Shown: piece by piece, positions 46,410 to 55,537 of the stretch | How positions within the stretch are numbered: the stretch's first letter is position 1 | How the letters are laid out: every line of letters starts with the position of its first letter | Assembly (NCBI RefSeq): GCF_004761975.1 | Contig: NZ_RQII01000025.1 | Location: forward strand, 57,166-121,165 | Origin: Planococcus koreensis | Lineage (GTDB): Bacteria > Bacillota > Bacilli > Bacillales_A > Planococcaceae | DNA length: 64,000 nt | Direction of reading: 5' to 3' | The notes under the pieces: model-generated | The model's database searches: none | The model's input: the letters and a program-made list of their open reading frames with translations, nothing else | What the model was told of the DNA's origin: nothing | Position numbers and translations under genes: made by a program

Positions 46410-47489
46410 GTGTATCAATTATTAAAAGAGTTATGTGAACTCGTGGGGCCGAGCGGATTCGAACAAGATGTCCAGCGCTTTATCCTGAATAAAGTGAAAG
46501 ATGGAGCGGATAGCGTGGAAGTGGATGCATTAGGCAATCTGATTGTCAAAATCAATGCCACCGATGCTAAAATGCCTTCGGTTTTATTGGCAGCGCATGC
46601 AGATGAAATCGGGCTTATCGTCAAAAAGATCGAGCCGAACGGCACGCTCCGTTTTGAAAAACTTGGCGGTTTCGATGACCGTATTCTGCTGGCCCAGTCG
46701 GTGACGATCAAAGGGAGCGAAGGTTACGTAGAAGGCGTGATTGGGACGCTGTCCATGCATTATGTAAAATGGGATGATCCAAAGCGAATCGAGTCCCACC
46801 GGGAATTGTATATTGATATCGGTGCGAGCTCTGCCGAGGAAGTCCTCGAAATGGGCGTAAAAGTCGGCCAGCCCATCAGTTATGGCAGCGGCTTGAAACT
46901 GGTGGGGGACAAAAAGCGCAACCGCGTCGTCGGAAAAGCGCTCGATGACCGCGCTGGCTGTGCGGTATTGATCCAGCTTCTTAAGGACTTAAAGGATAAT
47001 CCGGACCGCAAGCACGGCGACGTCTTTTGCGTCTTCACCGTGCAGGAAGAAGTCGGGCTGCGTGGAGCGTCGGTGCTGTCTCCCACCATCCTGCCCGACT
47101 TCGCACTTGCGATTGACACCACGCCGACGAGCGACACATACGACGTCTTGATGACCGGAACACGCGTCCTCGGCGGCGGCCCGTGCATCAAAATCGCCGA
47201 CAAATCGCTGATTGCCCATCCGCTGGTTACGGGATTGCTGGAAAAAGTCGCCGAGCAACAAAACATTCCGCATCAGATGGAAGTCTTCATGGGAATCGGC
47301 ACAGATGCCGGCGCCATCCATATGACATCTACCGGAGTATCTTCCGGCGTCATATCCATTCCGTCCCGCTACACCCATTCACCTATCGAAATCATCGATT
47401 TGGGCGATTTGGAAAACACCGTCAATCTGGCTTCTGCGTTTATTTATCAGTCGGGTGAGCTGGTTGGGAAGAATTTTTTGGATACGTAA
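46410..47489 (+). CDS. M42-family metallo-aminopeptidase
   Basis: The 359-residue enzyme has AAHADEIGLIV (metal His and Asp), KALDDRAGCAVLI (bridging Asp), VQEEVGLRGA (catalytic Glu) and the C-terminal GIGTDAGAIH plus IPSRYTHSP motifs. M42 enzymes are cytoplasmic dodecamers that trim peptides. The start is GTG 46410 with TTGGAG upstream. Location after the peptide-binding lipoprotein suggests use of imported peptides. It ends before a strong terminator. Confidence 0.92.
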   Translation: MYQLLKELCELVGPSGFEQDVQRFILNKVKDGADSVEVDALGNLIVKINATDAKMPSVLLAAHADEIGLIVKKIEPNGTLRFEKLGGFDDRILLAQSVTIKGSEGYVEGVIGTLSMHYVKWDDPKRIESHRELYIDIGASSAEEVLEMGVKVGQPISYGSGLKLVGDKKRNRVVGKALDDRAGCAVLIQLLKDLKDNPDRKHGDVFCVFTVQEEVGLRGASVLSPTILPDFALAIDTTPTSDTYDVLMTGTRVLGGGPCIKIADKSLIAHPLVTGLLEKVAEQQNIPHQMEVFMGIGTDAGAIHMTSTGVSSGVISIPSRYTHSPIEIIDLGDLENTVNLASAFIYQSGELVGKNFLDT

Positions 47490-47542
47490 ATTTGAGTTTT
47501 ATGGAAAGGGCAGGCGTGAGTCTACCCAACAACTTTATATTG

Positions 47543-47585
47543 AAAAAATCCACTTCTAAGGATAATTCTTAGAAGTGGATTTTTT
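47543..47585 (+). terminator. Terminator of the ATCCACTTC family
   Basis: AAAAAATCCACTTCTAAG (47543-47560) pairs with CTTAGAAGTGGATTTTT (47568-47584). Confidence 0.9.
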
Positions 47586-47733
47586 AATGGATGCAAAAAG
47601 TGAAATATAGAAAAGCATGTATCAATGCGATCACTTTTAAGGATCAAGTCAATTCGATAAGCCATAAAACTTCAGCATACTGAAAACAGCTTGCTTGTGC
47701 GTTCAATCTCTCTGGTCACTATAACACTCTTTA

Positions 47734-47761
47734 TTGACAGAATTTTCTGAAATGATAATAT
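47734..47761 (+). promoter_or_regulatory. Possible promoter of the TagF-like gene
   Basis: TTGACA (47734-47739) is followed after 16 bases by TAATAT (47756-47761), about 40 bp before the start codon. The rest of 47586-47803 shows nothing else. Confidence 0.45.
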
Positions 47762-47803
47762 GGGGTAAAGCCATGACAAAATGGTTCGGGAGATTGAGGA
47801 GCA

Positions 47804-50527
47804 ATGGAAATCAAACAAATTGGGAAAAAAATCAAAAAAATGCTCGTCAAACGGGTGGAGTTGACGAAACACGAATTTGATGGAGAGGAACTGGCCTTTT
47901 ATTTTAAGCTATCCAATTTCTTCGTCTTGAAGAAAAGGATCGAGGCTGAGCTTCTGGTCGGGGCGGAAGTCCATAAGCTGCCGGCCGAACTGGCACAGTC
48001 TAATCAGCTCGTAGTGAGCATCCCTCGAGATTTGCTGAAGCTTGTGGATACGACAAGCACGGTCAAAATCAAGATTAATAGCGAAGCATCCTGGATTACC
48101 AAGCACCCTGATTATCAGGAAGGGGATTTCCAGGAAAGCGTTTTAGTTGGTTCTAAGTATTTAACGGCGCAAGTCAGAAAGAATATTACCATCATCAACC
48201 GGTTTGTGGATTTTTTCTTTATGGAAAAGAGCTTGGGTGCTGCCGTTTCATCTGCTCACTACGACACGCTGACGCTGGAGTTTGATCAGCCAGTTCCTGT
48301 AATGGACGAGGAAATTGAAGTATATGCTTTTAATAACCGTCAATTCCGTGTGCTTTCTGGAACCGTGGACAGCACGAGGCAAACCGTTGTCATCCAGAAC
48401 TTCCTGGAGATGAGTGCCGGGTTATGGCGGTTATTCATCAGCATTGATAAGAAACTCTATCCGTTAAGCGCGTCTTTTGGTGCCCAGCAAAGCTTTGAAA
48501 CGTATCACCACACAGTGGCGGTGCTCAGTCTCCATTCGAATTTCTGCTTAGAGCTGGAACCGCATGAACTCGAACTGAAATCGATGTCGATTTCGGAAAA
48601 TGAGGATTCCAGTTTCCGTTTGTCATTCACAGCAGAAAAAGTGAAGCCGGGAGTTTCTTACACATTATTAGTGGACGAGCCGAAGAGCGGCATTGCCAAA
48701 TACTACGATTTGGAAAAGCGTGCAAGTTCTTTCACCGCTTTTGTGCCTGTCGATGATCTGCTGGAAAATCTCTTTGTGAAACGGTTCTTCATCGTCGAGC
48801 AAAGCGAGAATCCAAAAGTTTATCGCTTCCGGTTCGACAAAGAGCTGTTGGGTTATTCAGATACGCTTTATAAGGTCGTTTTCAATTCCCAATTTATCAA
48901 AATGAAATTTTATCGCCGGAAAGATTTGTCGCTTGGGCTTTCAGCAACATCCTCGAAACTAAAAAAGTTGATCCGCTCAATCGAAGATTTTCAAATTGGC
49001 GGCAGAATCGCATCAATCGAGGATTTTATTGAGTCGACGGCCTATTTGATGATTGAAGACCGCTTTTCGCAGGAATCCGTGAAAGTGGAGATTTCGGGTG
49101 AATTTACGGTGGATCTAAGCGACTTGGATCTGCTCGGCATCAAGAGCAAGGACAAGACCGTGTTGGACGTATTCGTTGTCATTGAAAATGTGGAAGGCCA
49201 GGTCATCCGGAAAGAAAAAATTCGGTACGTCCATGCGCATTACAAAAAGGATCATTTCTACAGCCATCAGAAAGTATACGATGCTGAAAACAATGAACAT
49301 CATTTCATGATTACGACAACGCCTTATAATAATGTGAAAATCGAGACGTTTGCGATCAAGAGCCATATTCAATTGCCGAGCGATGTGGATGCCAAAGACG
49401 ATCATGTCTGGCTTATCGGGGAAAGGACCAATACCGCGCAAGACAATGGCATCGTCCTTTTCCACTGGCTGCAAAAAAATACGGAAATTGAAGCTTATTA
49501 CGTTATCGAGGCAGACAGCCCGGAGTATGAGCCGATCAAAGACAATCCCAACGTGCTGGCTTTTGGATCGGACCGGCATTTTGACATCGCCTTTAAAGCG
49601 AAAGTGCTGTTGTGTACACATGATTTTGAAAATATTCTCCCTTATAAACCCGCAAGAGGATTTTTCGGCTACGAGCATACGGTAAAGATTTTCCTGCAGC
49701 ACGGGGTGCTGGGGCGCAAGAATGTGGAATACCATAAAAAGTATTACGATATGCCGTTTGATTTGTTCATCGTCAGCAGCGAACCGGAAAAACAGGTCAT
49801 TGTCATGGAGGAGATGGGCTATGACGATGCAGAAGTCGCCGTCACCGGCTTAGCCCGGTTCGATAATTTAGTCCAGCGCAATAAACCGAAAGATATCCTA
49901 TTGATGCCGACATGGCGCGATTGGATCCATACCGATGAGCAGTTCCTGAAAAGCGAATATTTCCTTGCTTACGCTCACCTGATCCAGAACCCGAAACTGC
50001 TCGGCCTGCTCGAAGAGTACAACGTCAACGTGAACTTCTATCCGCATTACCGGGCACAGAATTATTTCGAGAATGAAGTCGGAGGGTTCCACGAAAGAAT
50101 TCGGTTCATCTCTCTTGGCTCAAAGACGGTCCAGCAATTATTGATTGACCATGCCTTATTGATCACAGATTACAGCAGCGTCAGCTTCGATTTTACGCTG
50201 CTCAGAAAGCCGGTCGTCTATTACCATTTCGATGTCGACCGCTTTTTCCGCAAAGAAATACTGCGGCCCATCGAAGAAACCTTCATTGGCGGAATCGGAA
50301 CGCATGAAGAAGAACTGATCACCATTATCGAAGACCGGATGAAAAATGATTTTGCAAATTTCGATTACGACATCTCTGGGATCATCAAGTATACGGACCA
50401 GCACAATTGCCTCCGGATTTTCAATGAAGTTCAAAAACTGGTGGATTCATCTGCCGAGCTTCCAATGGCGGATTTAGCAATGTTCCAAGCAAAAGAAAAA
50501 ATGCTGGACCATTCGAGCTTGAAATGA
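47804..50527 (+). CDS. TagF-like CDP-glycerol glycerophosphotransferase
   Basis: The 907-residue protein has a long N-terminal region of repeated beta-domain character (about 20-500) without recognised catalytic motifs. The C-terminal domain is of CDP-glycerol glycerophosphotransferase type (about 530-885), with FLQHGVLGRKNVEYHKK, VTGLARFDNL, PTWRDW and ITDYSSVSFDF. These enzymes polymerise or prime glycerol-phosphate teichoic acids at the inner membrane face. No other tag/tar genes are adjacent, so it may decorate another polymer. GAGGAG precedes ATG 47804. It is monocistronic. Confidence 0.88.
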   Translation: MEIKQIGKKIKKMLVKRVELTKHEFDGEELAFYFKLSNFFVLKKRIEAELLVGAEVHKLPAELAQSNQLVVSIPRDLLKLVDTTSTVKIKINSEASWITKHPDYQEGDFQESVLVGSKYLTAQVRKNITIINRFVDFFFMEKSLGAAVSSAHYDTLTLEFDQPVPVMDEEIEVYAFNNRQFRVLSGTVDSTRQTVVIQNFLEMSAGLWRLFISIDKKLYPLSASFGAQQSFETYHHTVAVLSLHSNFCLELEPHELELKSMSISENEDSSFRLSFTAEKVKPGVSYTLLVDEPKSGIAKYYDLEKRASSFTAFVPVDDLLENLFVKRFFIVEQSENPKVYRFRFDKELLGYSDTLYKVVFNSQFIKMKFYRRKDLSLGLSATSSKLKKLIRSIEDFQIGGRIASIEDFIESTAYLMIEDRFSQESVKVEISGEFTVDLSDLDLLGIKSKDKTVLDVFVVIENVEGQVIRKEKIRYVHAHYKKDHFYSHQKVYDAENNEHHFMITTTPYNNVKIETFAIKSHIQLPSDVDAKDDHVWLIGERTNTAQDNGIVLFHWLQKNTEIEAYYVIEADSPEYEPIKDNPNVLAFGSDRHFDIAFKAKVLLCTHDFENILPYKPARGFFGYEHTVKIFLQHGVLGRKNVEYHKKYYDMPFDLFIVSSEPEKQVIVMEEMGYDDAEVAVTGLARFDNLVQRNKPKDILLMPTWRDWIHTDEQFLKSEYFLAYAHLIQNPKLLGLLEEYNVNVNFYPHYRAQNYFENEVGGFHERIRFISLGSKTVQQLLIDHALLITDYSSVSFDFTLLRKPVVYYHFDVDRFFRKEILRPIEETFIGGIGTHEEELITIIEDRMKNDFANFDYDISGIIKYTDQHNCLRIFNEVQKLVDSSAELPMADLAMFQAKEKMLDHSSLK

Positions 50528-50533
50528 ATACAG

Positions 50534-50576
50534 AAAATCCACTCCCGGCAATAATTCAAAGGAGTGGATTTTTTTG
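50534..50576 (+). terminator. Terminator of the ATCCACTCC family
   Basis: AAAATCCACTCC (50534-50545) pairs with GGAGTGGATTTT (50561-50572) and runs into T. The family also includes 43195 and 47543. Confidence 0.88.
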
Positions 50577-50601
50577 TGCTGAATCGCTCGCTAGGGAAAG
50601 A

Positions 50602-51096
50602 TCAAATATCGCACGAATTCGGCGACACGAACCGGTGGACTTGTCCATCACTTTCCCCTGTCAAGACGTTAATGACCACGTATGACCCTTTCGCAAGGTT
50701 GGTGAATGTGATGGAATGGATCTTTTCGTTGGTTTCAGTATCCCTCCATCCCTCATGCTTTCCATCCTTCATCCCGTCATGCGTTACTTCGGCGTAAGCG
50801 GATGGTTGCTCAAACTCTTTCCATTTGTGGAACCGGACGCCGTCCCAGCGGTATAGAACGGGTTTCCATGTGACGACGCCAACATCTGAATCAGCCATCG
50901 ACGCCCCGTGTTTTGGCGGATAAGCTTTCACGATGTCCTGATCCAAATTGCCACTGTATTCACATGCAATCGCGCGCATAGAATAGCCGGTAGGATCTTC
51001 CCCGGTGTCATGCGCCAAAACAGGCGCCACTGAAAAAGCGCCTATGACGGTAAACGAAAGAAGCAGGAGAAAGAAGCTTCTGCTGATGCGCTTCAT
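50602..51096 (-). CDS. Secreted protein of unknown function
   Basis: The 164-residue precursor has a clear signal peptide (SFFLLLLSFTVIGAFSVAPVLA). The mature part (~135 residues) is rich in Asp, His, Lys and Trp, has two Cys (AIACEYS and the C-terminal SCDI) that may pair, and contains KPVLYRWDGVRFHKWKEF. I do not recognise a family. AGGAAGGTGA precedes ATG 51096; upstream in-frame codons lack a site. Its 5' flank is duplicated upstream of a dead copy at 52320-52430, so the gene was once tandemly duplicated. Confidence 0.75.
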   Translation of the reverse strand: MKRISRSFFLLLLSFTVIGAFSVAPVLAHDTGEDPTGYSMRAIACEYSGNLDQDIVKAYPPKHGASMADSDVGVVTWKPVLYRWDGVRFHKWKEFEQPSAYAEVTHDGMKDGKHEGWRDTETNEKIHSITFTNLAKGSYVVINVLTGESDGQVHRFVSPNSCDI

Positions 51097-51330
51097 GGTT
51101 GTCACCTTCCTGGACATATTGTTTCCTCGATAAGGCAAACAGCCAGAATGGTTGTAAGGGGATCATGGATGTTCCGATTAAAGCAGTCCACCTTCCTCGG
51201 GCATGGTCGATAATGGACGGACGGGCAGAATTCATCGGATGCAGGGACAGTTGCCTCGTTTGCCGCCAGAGGATTGTGTTTAGTTTTTTTGATAATAAAT
51301 TAGACAAATCCGAGTTGTAACGCTATGTAT
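51097..51330. repeat. Duplicated promoter/leader region, copy 1
   Basis: The stretch before the secreted-protein gene shares with 52431-52720 the ordered blocks CGCTTCATGG, GATGTTCCGAT, CTTCCTCGGGCAT, GACGGGCAGAATTC, GTTTGCCGC and GCTATGTAT...GACTTT...ATTATACGCTTTT. On the minus strand the last block includes TATAAT, a likely -10. Divergence of spacers suggests old duplication with selection on the blocks. Confidence 0.65.
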
Positions 51331-51401
51331 GTGACTTTCCACATGCTATTATACGCTTTTCTTATTAAAATATTAATTTATTATTATTTATATTTATTCA
51401 T

Positions 51402-51446
51402 ATAAAACCCGCTCATCAGATATGAATCCAAAGGAGCGGGTTATAG
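51402..51446. terminator. Terminator for the second zinc peptidase gene
   Basis: AAAACCCGCTC (51404-51414) faces GAGCGGGTTATA (51434-51445). It serves the minus-strand gene, with an upstream A-rich and downstream AT-rich flank. Confidence 0.65.
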
Positions 51447-51468
51447 GTTTTATTCAACCTGCTGATCG

Positions 51469-52272
51469 TCAGTGAGGGGTGGTCAGATAAGGGTCACAGC
51501 TGGGTGCAAATCCGGAATTATAGCCCAGCAGAAACGCATCGGTCCGTTCTTTTGGTGTTCCGTGTGTCTTGTTAAGTTTCGATGAGTCTTCACCAATATC
51601 CGCCAGGGTGCGCATGACTTCCTGGATGTCGGTAGTTTCCAAAAGACCGCGGGCGTATACTGAATTCGCCCATACGCCGGTCAAGCAATCAGCATTGAGT
51701 TCAATGCTTCTTGAAGTCGCGATAGGTGAAGCGTTGTCGCTGACTGGCAGCCATCCCAATTCGTTCTGTAAATTATGGGCATATTCGTGCGCTACGACAA
51801 ACGCAACAGAGAAATCGCCTGCTTCGTATTCAATGGGTGGATCATAATTGAATTTAACTGTCCCGTTCCAAAGCTGAAGAGCCATTTCCAGTGTAATGAC
51901 AATCTGATCGTCTTTGCCGCAATAAAATGCTTGAAGAGGATCATTCGGTGCTGACATTGTGCAATCGGTAACAATCGGTTCACCAGAACCAGGGAACGAA
52001 TAAGTAACGGCAGGTGCTGGATAGCCGTCTCCTGTCATTAACGGAGACCAATAGGCATGGACGTCATTCAAGACATAGACCAAGTAATCGTACATGGTGT
52101 AATCCACTGGCAGTTCCGTCTTGAAGGCTGGGCTGAATGTTGCGGGTACTCCTTGTGCAAAGTCTTGCATATTTTCCGTGCTTGTACTTAATGGAGTTGG
52201 AGGAATACTCCAACCGGTGAGTAGTAGTAAAAGTGTTGCGGATATAAATAGCTTAGCTAATTTTCTAGTCAT
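51469..52272 (-). CDS. Secreted neutral zinc metallopeptidase (YpfJ-like), paralogue 2
   Basis: The 267-residue preprotein parallels the gene at 43263 along its full length: signal peptide, FYCGKDDQIV, GDFSVAFVVAHEYAHNLQ (HExxH), ELNADCLTGVWANS and HGTPKERTDAFLLGYN. Both end with a Cys-Pro-free SCDPYLTTPH or related tail. The second ATG (52272) fits the AGGAG spacing best, exactly as in the paralogue. The two differ mainly near the N-terminus and in charge. A role in processing extracellular or envelope proteins is plausible. Confidence 0.88.
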   Translation of the reverse strand: MTRKLAKLFISATLLLLLTGWSIPPTPLSTSTENMQDFAQGVPATFSPAFKTELPVDYTMYDYLVYVLNDVHAYWSPLMTGDGYPAPAVTYSFPGSGEPIVTDCTMSAPNDPLQAFYCGKDDQIVITLEMALQLWNGTVKFNYDPPIEYEAGDFSVAFVVAHEYAHNLQNELGWLPVSDNASPIATSRSIELNADCLTGVWANSVYARGLLETTDIQEVMRTLADIGEDSSKLNKTHGTPKERTDAFLLGYNSGFAPSCDPYLTTPH

Positions 52273-52319
52273 TATGGGCATCTCCTATATTTATAAACAG
52301 CTTTTAAGATTCGTTTAGG

Positions 52320-52430
52320 TATTCAGCAAATACGCCTCGCAATCCGACGCCAACCCGCTGTCATCACCTGTGGAGAGCTAGGGCTGTTGGGAAAGAAACA
52401 GGATAAATACTCTTTTTTTAGCGCTTCATG
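52320..52430 (-). pseudogene. Remnant of a second copy of the secreted protein gene (50602)
   Basis: The minus strand from 52430 reads ATGAAGCGC like the intact gene, but the fourth codon is TAA. A short signal-peptide-like stretch (TATCCTGTTTCTTTCC) follows and then homology fades near 52325. Together with the duplicated upstream block (52431-52720) it marks a dead tandem copy. Confidence 0.55.
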
Positions 52431-52720
52431 GGTCGTCACCTTCTTAGGTATATTTTTACCTCGAAGGGCAGGTGGAAAGATGGGTTTATGAAATAAACAG
52501 ATGTTCCGATCTATGCAAGCCTCCTTCCTCGGGCATAACCAGCAATAATGGGCAGACGGGCAGAATTCCAGCGCTTGAAGGGACAAATATCCGGTTTGCC
52601 GCTAAATGATTTTAGAAGTGTAAAGATATAGAATGGTGAGTTCTTTATCGGAAAGAACGCAACTGTCCGAATTGGAGCTATGTATATGACTTTACGCATG
52701 CTTATTATACGCTTTTGAAG
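52431..52720. repeat. Duplicated promoter/leader region, copy 2
   Basis: It shares its ordered blocks with 51097-51330 (CGTCACCTTC, GATGTTCCGAT, CTTCCTCGGGCAT, GACGGGCAGAATTC, ATTATACGCTTTTG). It no longer drives an intact gene. From 52721 to 52990 the sequence is AT-rich without recognised features. Confidence 0.65.
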
Positions 52721-52995
52721 CGAAAATATCAATAAATTATTTAAAAATTCAGATAATTATCTTCAAGTAGTTAATTTTTAATTTCCGTTTATGGCTTTAA
52801 AAAGATTACAGAGTGAAGAAGCAGCTTTTTGATTTTCGCTCTGAAGGGGAGTAAATGAAAATATCGGAGATAAAGCTGATGAAGTTTCCGATAGTATTGA
52901 AGGACCTACTAGTGCTTATCTTTTTCTGCGGACGTAATTAAAAGAAATTGAAGGCTAATAGTCTAAGTATTAATAAGCTGAATTTTAAAACCTAG

Positions 52996-53025
52996 TTGAC
53001 AAGTTGGTTTTAAGTGGTGTCTACT
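52996..53025 (+). promoter_or_regulatory. Possible promoter of the esterase gene
   Basis: TTGACA (52996-53001) is followed after 18 bases by TCTACT (53020-53025), 60 bp before the start codon. Confidence 0.4.
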
Positions 53026-53087
53026 GTTAATAAGCTTTTCCGTTTTGCCAAGTTGCTGAATGGAAGCTGGGATGGGAGGAATAATAA

Positions 53088-53870
53088 ATGGATAAAGAAT
53101 TGCATCCTGTCATTCGAGGAGCCGAGTCGTTTTTATTGGATGGCAATAGCATCGGGGTTTTGATATGCCACGGCTTTTTAGGCACTCCGCAGAGCATGAG
53201 TGATTTTGGGCAGGCAATTGCTGCCCATGGCTATACGGTTTCTTGTCCGAGGCTTCCGGGGCATGGCACATATTTCAAAGATCTTGAACGATTTTCCTCA
53301 AGGGATTGGTTTGCACGAATTGAAAAAGCATATATGGAGTTAAAAGAAAGCTGTTCCAACATTTTTGTCGTAGGACAATCGATGGGCGGCACCTTGACGT
53401 TGGATTTGGCGAGCCGCTATGGTGATATCGCTGGCATACTGCTGCTGAATCCGGCAATCGATATTCCGGCCTTTGAAACTTACCGCGAACAGCCTGCAAG
53501 CGGCTATGTTGATGAAGACAAGCCGGATATCAAGAAAGCGGATGCTGTGGAAATTACGTATAGTGAAGCGCCGGTAAAGGCATACCATGAATTATTGCGT
53601 TATATGGATTCGGTAAAACCGAAGCTAGCCGATATCCATTGCCCGGTGATTGCCTTTCGATCGCTGGAAGATCATGTTGTCCCGCCTGGCAATACCGATT
53701 ATATTTTAAGCAAGATCCAATCAGAAACCAAGCGAAAATTCGAACTGCAGGATTCGTACCATATTGCTTCGATGGACAATGACTTGGAATTCATCATTGA
53801 AAAATCGATTGGGTTTATGAGGGATACTGTTCCTGTGCGGGAGATGGTTCAGGTTACGCACGATAAATAG
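53088..53870 (+). CDS. Alpha/beta-hydrolase carboxylesterase (Est30-like)
   Basis: The 260-residue enzyme has the oxyanion motif CHGFLGTP, the nucleophile Ser98 in GQSMGG and the acid/His positions in EDHVVPP and DSYHIASMD. Size and motifs fit the short-chain carboxylesterases / monoacylglycerol lipases of bacilli. It is cytoplasmic and has no signal peptide. GGGAGG precedes ATG 53088. It is closed by a perfect 22-bp terminator stem. Confidence 0.92.
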   Translation: MDKELHPVIRGAESFLLDGNSIGVLICHGFLGTPQSMSDFGQAIAAHGYTVSCPRLPGHGTYFKDLERFSSRDWFARIEKAYMELKESCSNIFVVGQSMGGTLTLDLASRYGDIAGILLLNPAIDIPAFETYREQPASGYVDEDKPDIKKADAVEITYSEAPVKAYHELLRYMDSVKPKLADIHCPVIAFRSLEDHVVPPGNTDYILSKIQSETKRKFELQDSYHIASMDNDLEFIIEKSIGFMRDTVPVREMVQVTHDK

Positions 53871-53876
53871 ACAAGA

Positions 53877-53924
53877 AAAGAGCCGCTGCCAGGAATCGTT
53901 GAGATTCCTGGCAGCGGCTCTTTT
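53877..53924. terminator. Terminator of the GCCAGGAATC family
   Basis: The stem AAAAGAGCCGCTGCC-AGGAATC (53877-53898) pairs perfectly with its complement at 53903-53924 and suits both converging genes. Related hairpins are at 56691 and 57573. Confidence 0.93.
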
Positions 53925-53943
53925 GCGTTAAAACGTCATTTAA

Positions 53944-54858
53944 TTACTTACCCAAGAACCCTTCTTCAAAAATCTTCAGCAAATGATCAAGCGTAATCGG
54001 GTCGCTGTAAGTGGATTCCAACGTGTTGATCTCGATAACTTGGTCGTTTTTGACAGCGGGAATGTTTTTCCAGACATCCGTTTCCATGAAGGAATTGTCG
54101 GCTTCGGGATTTTTGCTCAAGACGACGTAGTCTCCGGAAAATTCAGGGAGGACTTCCGTTGAGAATGTGTAGACGCCGGCTTTAAGCGCGAGCTCTTTTA
54201 CTTTTTCAGGCATGTTCAAGCCCATTGCCTGATAGAGGATTTCCGTGCCGCGGGCGTAATTGTCGCCAAAGACGTAGAATTCTTTGTTGCCGCTTTCGAT
54301 GACGGAAACTGTAGCATCGTCGCCGATTTTCGTGCGGATCGCGTCGCCTGCAGCGGCAGCGCGTTCTTTGAAGTCAGCTACCCATTCAGTCGCTTCAGTT
54401 TCTTTGTTGAGAAGTTTGCCGATTTCGACTTGCTGCGACAGGTAATCCAGTTTGCCCCAAGTGAAAGCGACGGTCGAAGCGATTTCGTTCAGCTTGTCCA
54501 AGTTCTTCGTTTGGGAACCGGCGATGATCAAATCGGGATCGAGCTCGATGATTTTCTCGAGATTGTCTTCCGACACGACTTCAACGCCTTCCAGCTGTTC
54601 CTGGAACAAGGGGTTGGCATTGGTCCATTCGTCGATTCCGACGATGTTCGCGTCCAAAGCCAATGCATTTGGGCCATTGGTTAAAGCAATGACGCGCTGC
54701 GGATCTTTCGGCACTTCGACAGGTCCGTTTTCTGACTCGTATAAGAATGTTTCCGAATCTTTTTGGGCTGTGCTGCTTTCGGCTGCGGGCTTTTCGGTGC
54801 CGCAAGCGCCAAGAATCAGCACGGCCACTAATAGAAATGCTATGTATAGATTTTTCAA
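53944..54858 (-). CDS. Iron-siderophore ABC transporter substrate-binding lipoprotein
   Basis: The 304-residue lipoprotein has a lipobox (LILGACG, Cys about residue 18) and a type III periplasmic-binding fold: PQRVIALTNGPNALAL, VGIDEW, LDPDLIIAGSQ and the C-terminal LEST...ITLDHLLKIFEE. It should bind a ferric siderophore or heme for an ABC importer; no permease or ATPase is nearby. The start is TTG 54858, with GGAGA upstream; earlier in-frame codons would place charged residues before the signal. Two Fur-type boxes lie upstream. Confidence 0.9.
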   Translation of the reverse strand: MKNLYIAFLLVAVLILGACGTEKPAAESSTAQKDSETFLYESENGPVEVPKDPQRVIALTNGPNALALDANIVGIDEWTNANPLFQEQLEGVEVVSEDNLEKIIELDPDLIIAGSQTKNLDKLNEIASTVAFTWGKLDYLSQQVEIGKLLNKETEATEWVADFKERAAAAGDAIRTKIGDDATVSVIESGNKEFYVFGDNYARGTEILYQAMGLNMPEKVKELALKAGVYTFSTEVLPEFSGDYVVLSKNPEADNSFMETDVWKNIPAVKNDQVIEINTLESTYSDPITLDHLLKIFEEGFLGK

Positions 54859-54923
54859 GATGATGTTCTCCTTTTCTCGGTAGGCTTTTATGGATGGAGC
54901 GGTAATAAGGGGGTGGCAGTAAT

Positions 54924-54943
54924 CAATAATGATAATCATTTTC
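54924..54943. promoter_or_regulatory. Fur box 1 upstream of the siderophore-binding lipoprotein
   Basis: CAATAATGATAATCATTTTC is very close to the Fur consensus (ATGATAATCAT core palindrome), 66 bp upstream of the start. Confidence 0.8.
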
Positions 54944-54970
54944 AATTATTGTCATACTTAGCGTACGTCT

Positions 54971-54989
54971 ATTGAGAATGATTGTCAAT
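54971..54989. promoter_or_regulatory. Fur box 2 / promoter overlap
   Basis: ATTGAGAATGATTGTCAAT is a second Fur-like palindrome. On the minus strand it includes TTGACA, a possible -35, so repressor binding would block transcription. Confidence 0.65.
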
Positions 54990-55537
54990 GGGGAAGTGAA
55001 TTAAGGAAGAAGTTCTCGTGGAATGATGCATGTCTGATCGACGTATTCCTTCTTAAAGGTAAGCCAAGTGAAGAATATTTGGTGTACAAAGTCCATTTTT
55101 TTGCACGTCACATGAAATTTTCTTTTTCCAAACAATTATTTCAAAGTCTTTTTTCGCAAAAGTGAGAAGGGCTTGAAAGAAGAAAATGTATGGATTTCAC
55201 CTCTTCTTCTCTTCAATAAAACAAAAGTGGTAGGGGATAAAAGTATATAAGAAAAACATTATAAATTTCTGAATTAAAAGAATATTATATAACACTTTAC
55301 ATATTTTAGTCCATAATATAGGTTTATGGTATTGGAAAACGAAAAAATGATAGTAATTTTTAGTGTAGAACAGGTGAAAAAGCTTAGATTTTAGAGAATT
55401 CACTCCATTTTCTTTTTTGAATAGTCTGAATTTTTATGAGCTTGAGCTTGTTTTTAAAAACCTATCATTGTAAAAATGACAGGTAACGGGTTGGCATGCC
55501 AGCAAATTTGTTGGAGAGAGTGGAAGGAGTGGTAAAG
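54990..55537. other. AT-rich intergenic region
   Basis: About 550 bp with no gene I support. ORFs here are short and lack ribosome sites. It includes the region before the unrecognised gene at 55538. Confidence 0.4.
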
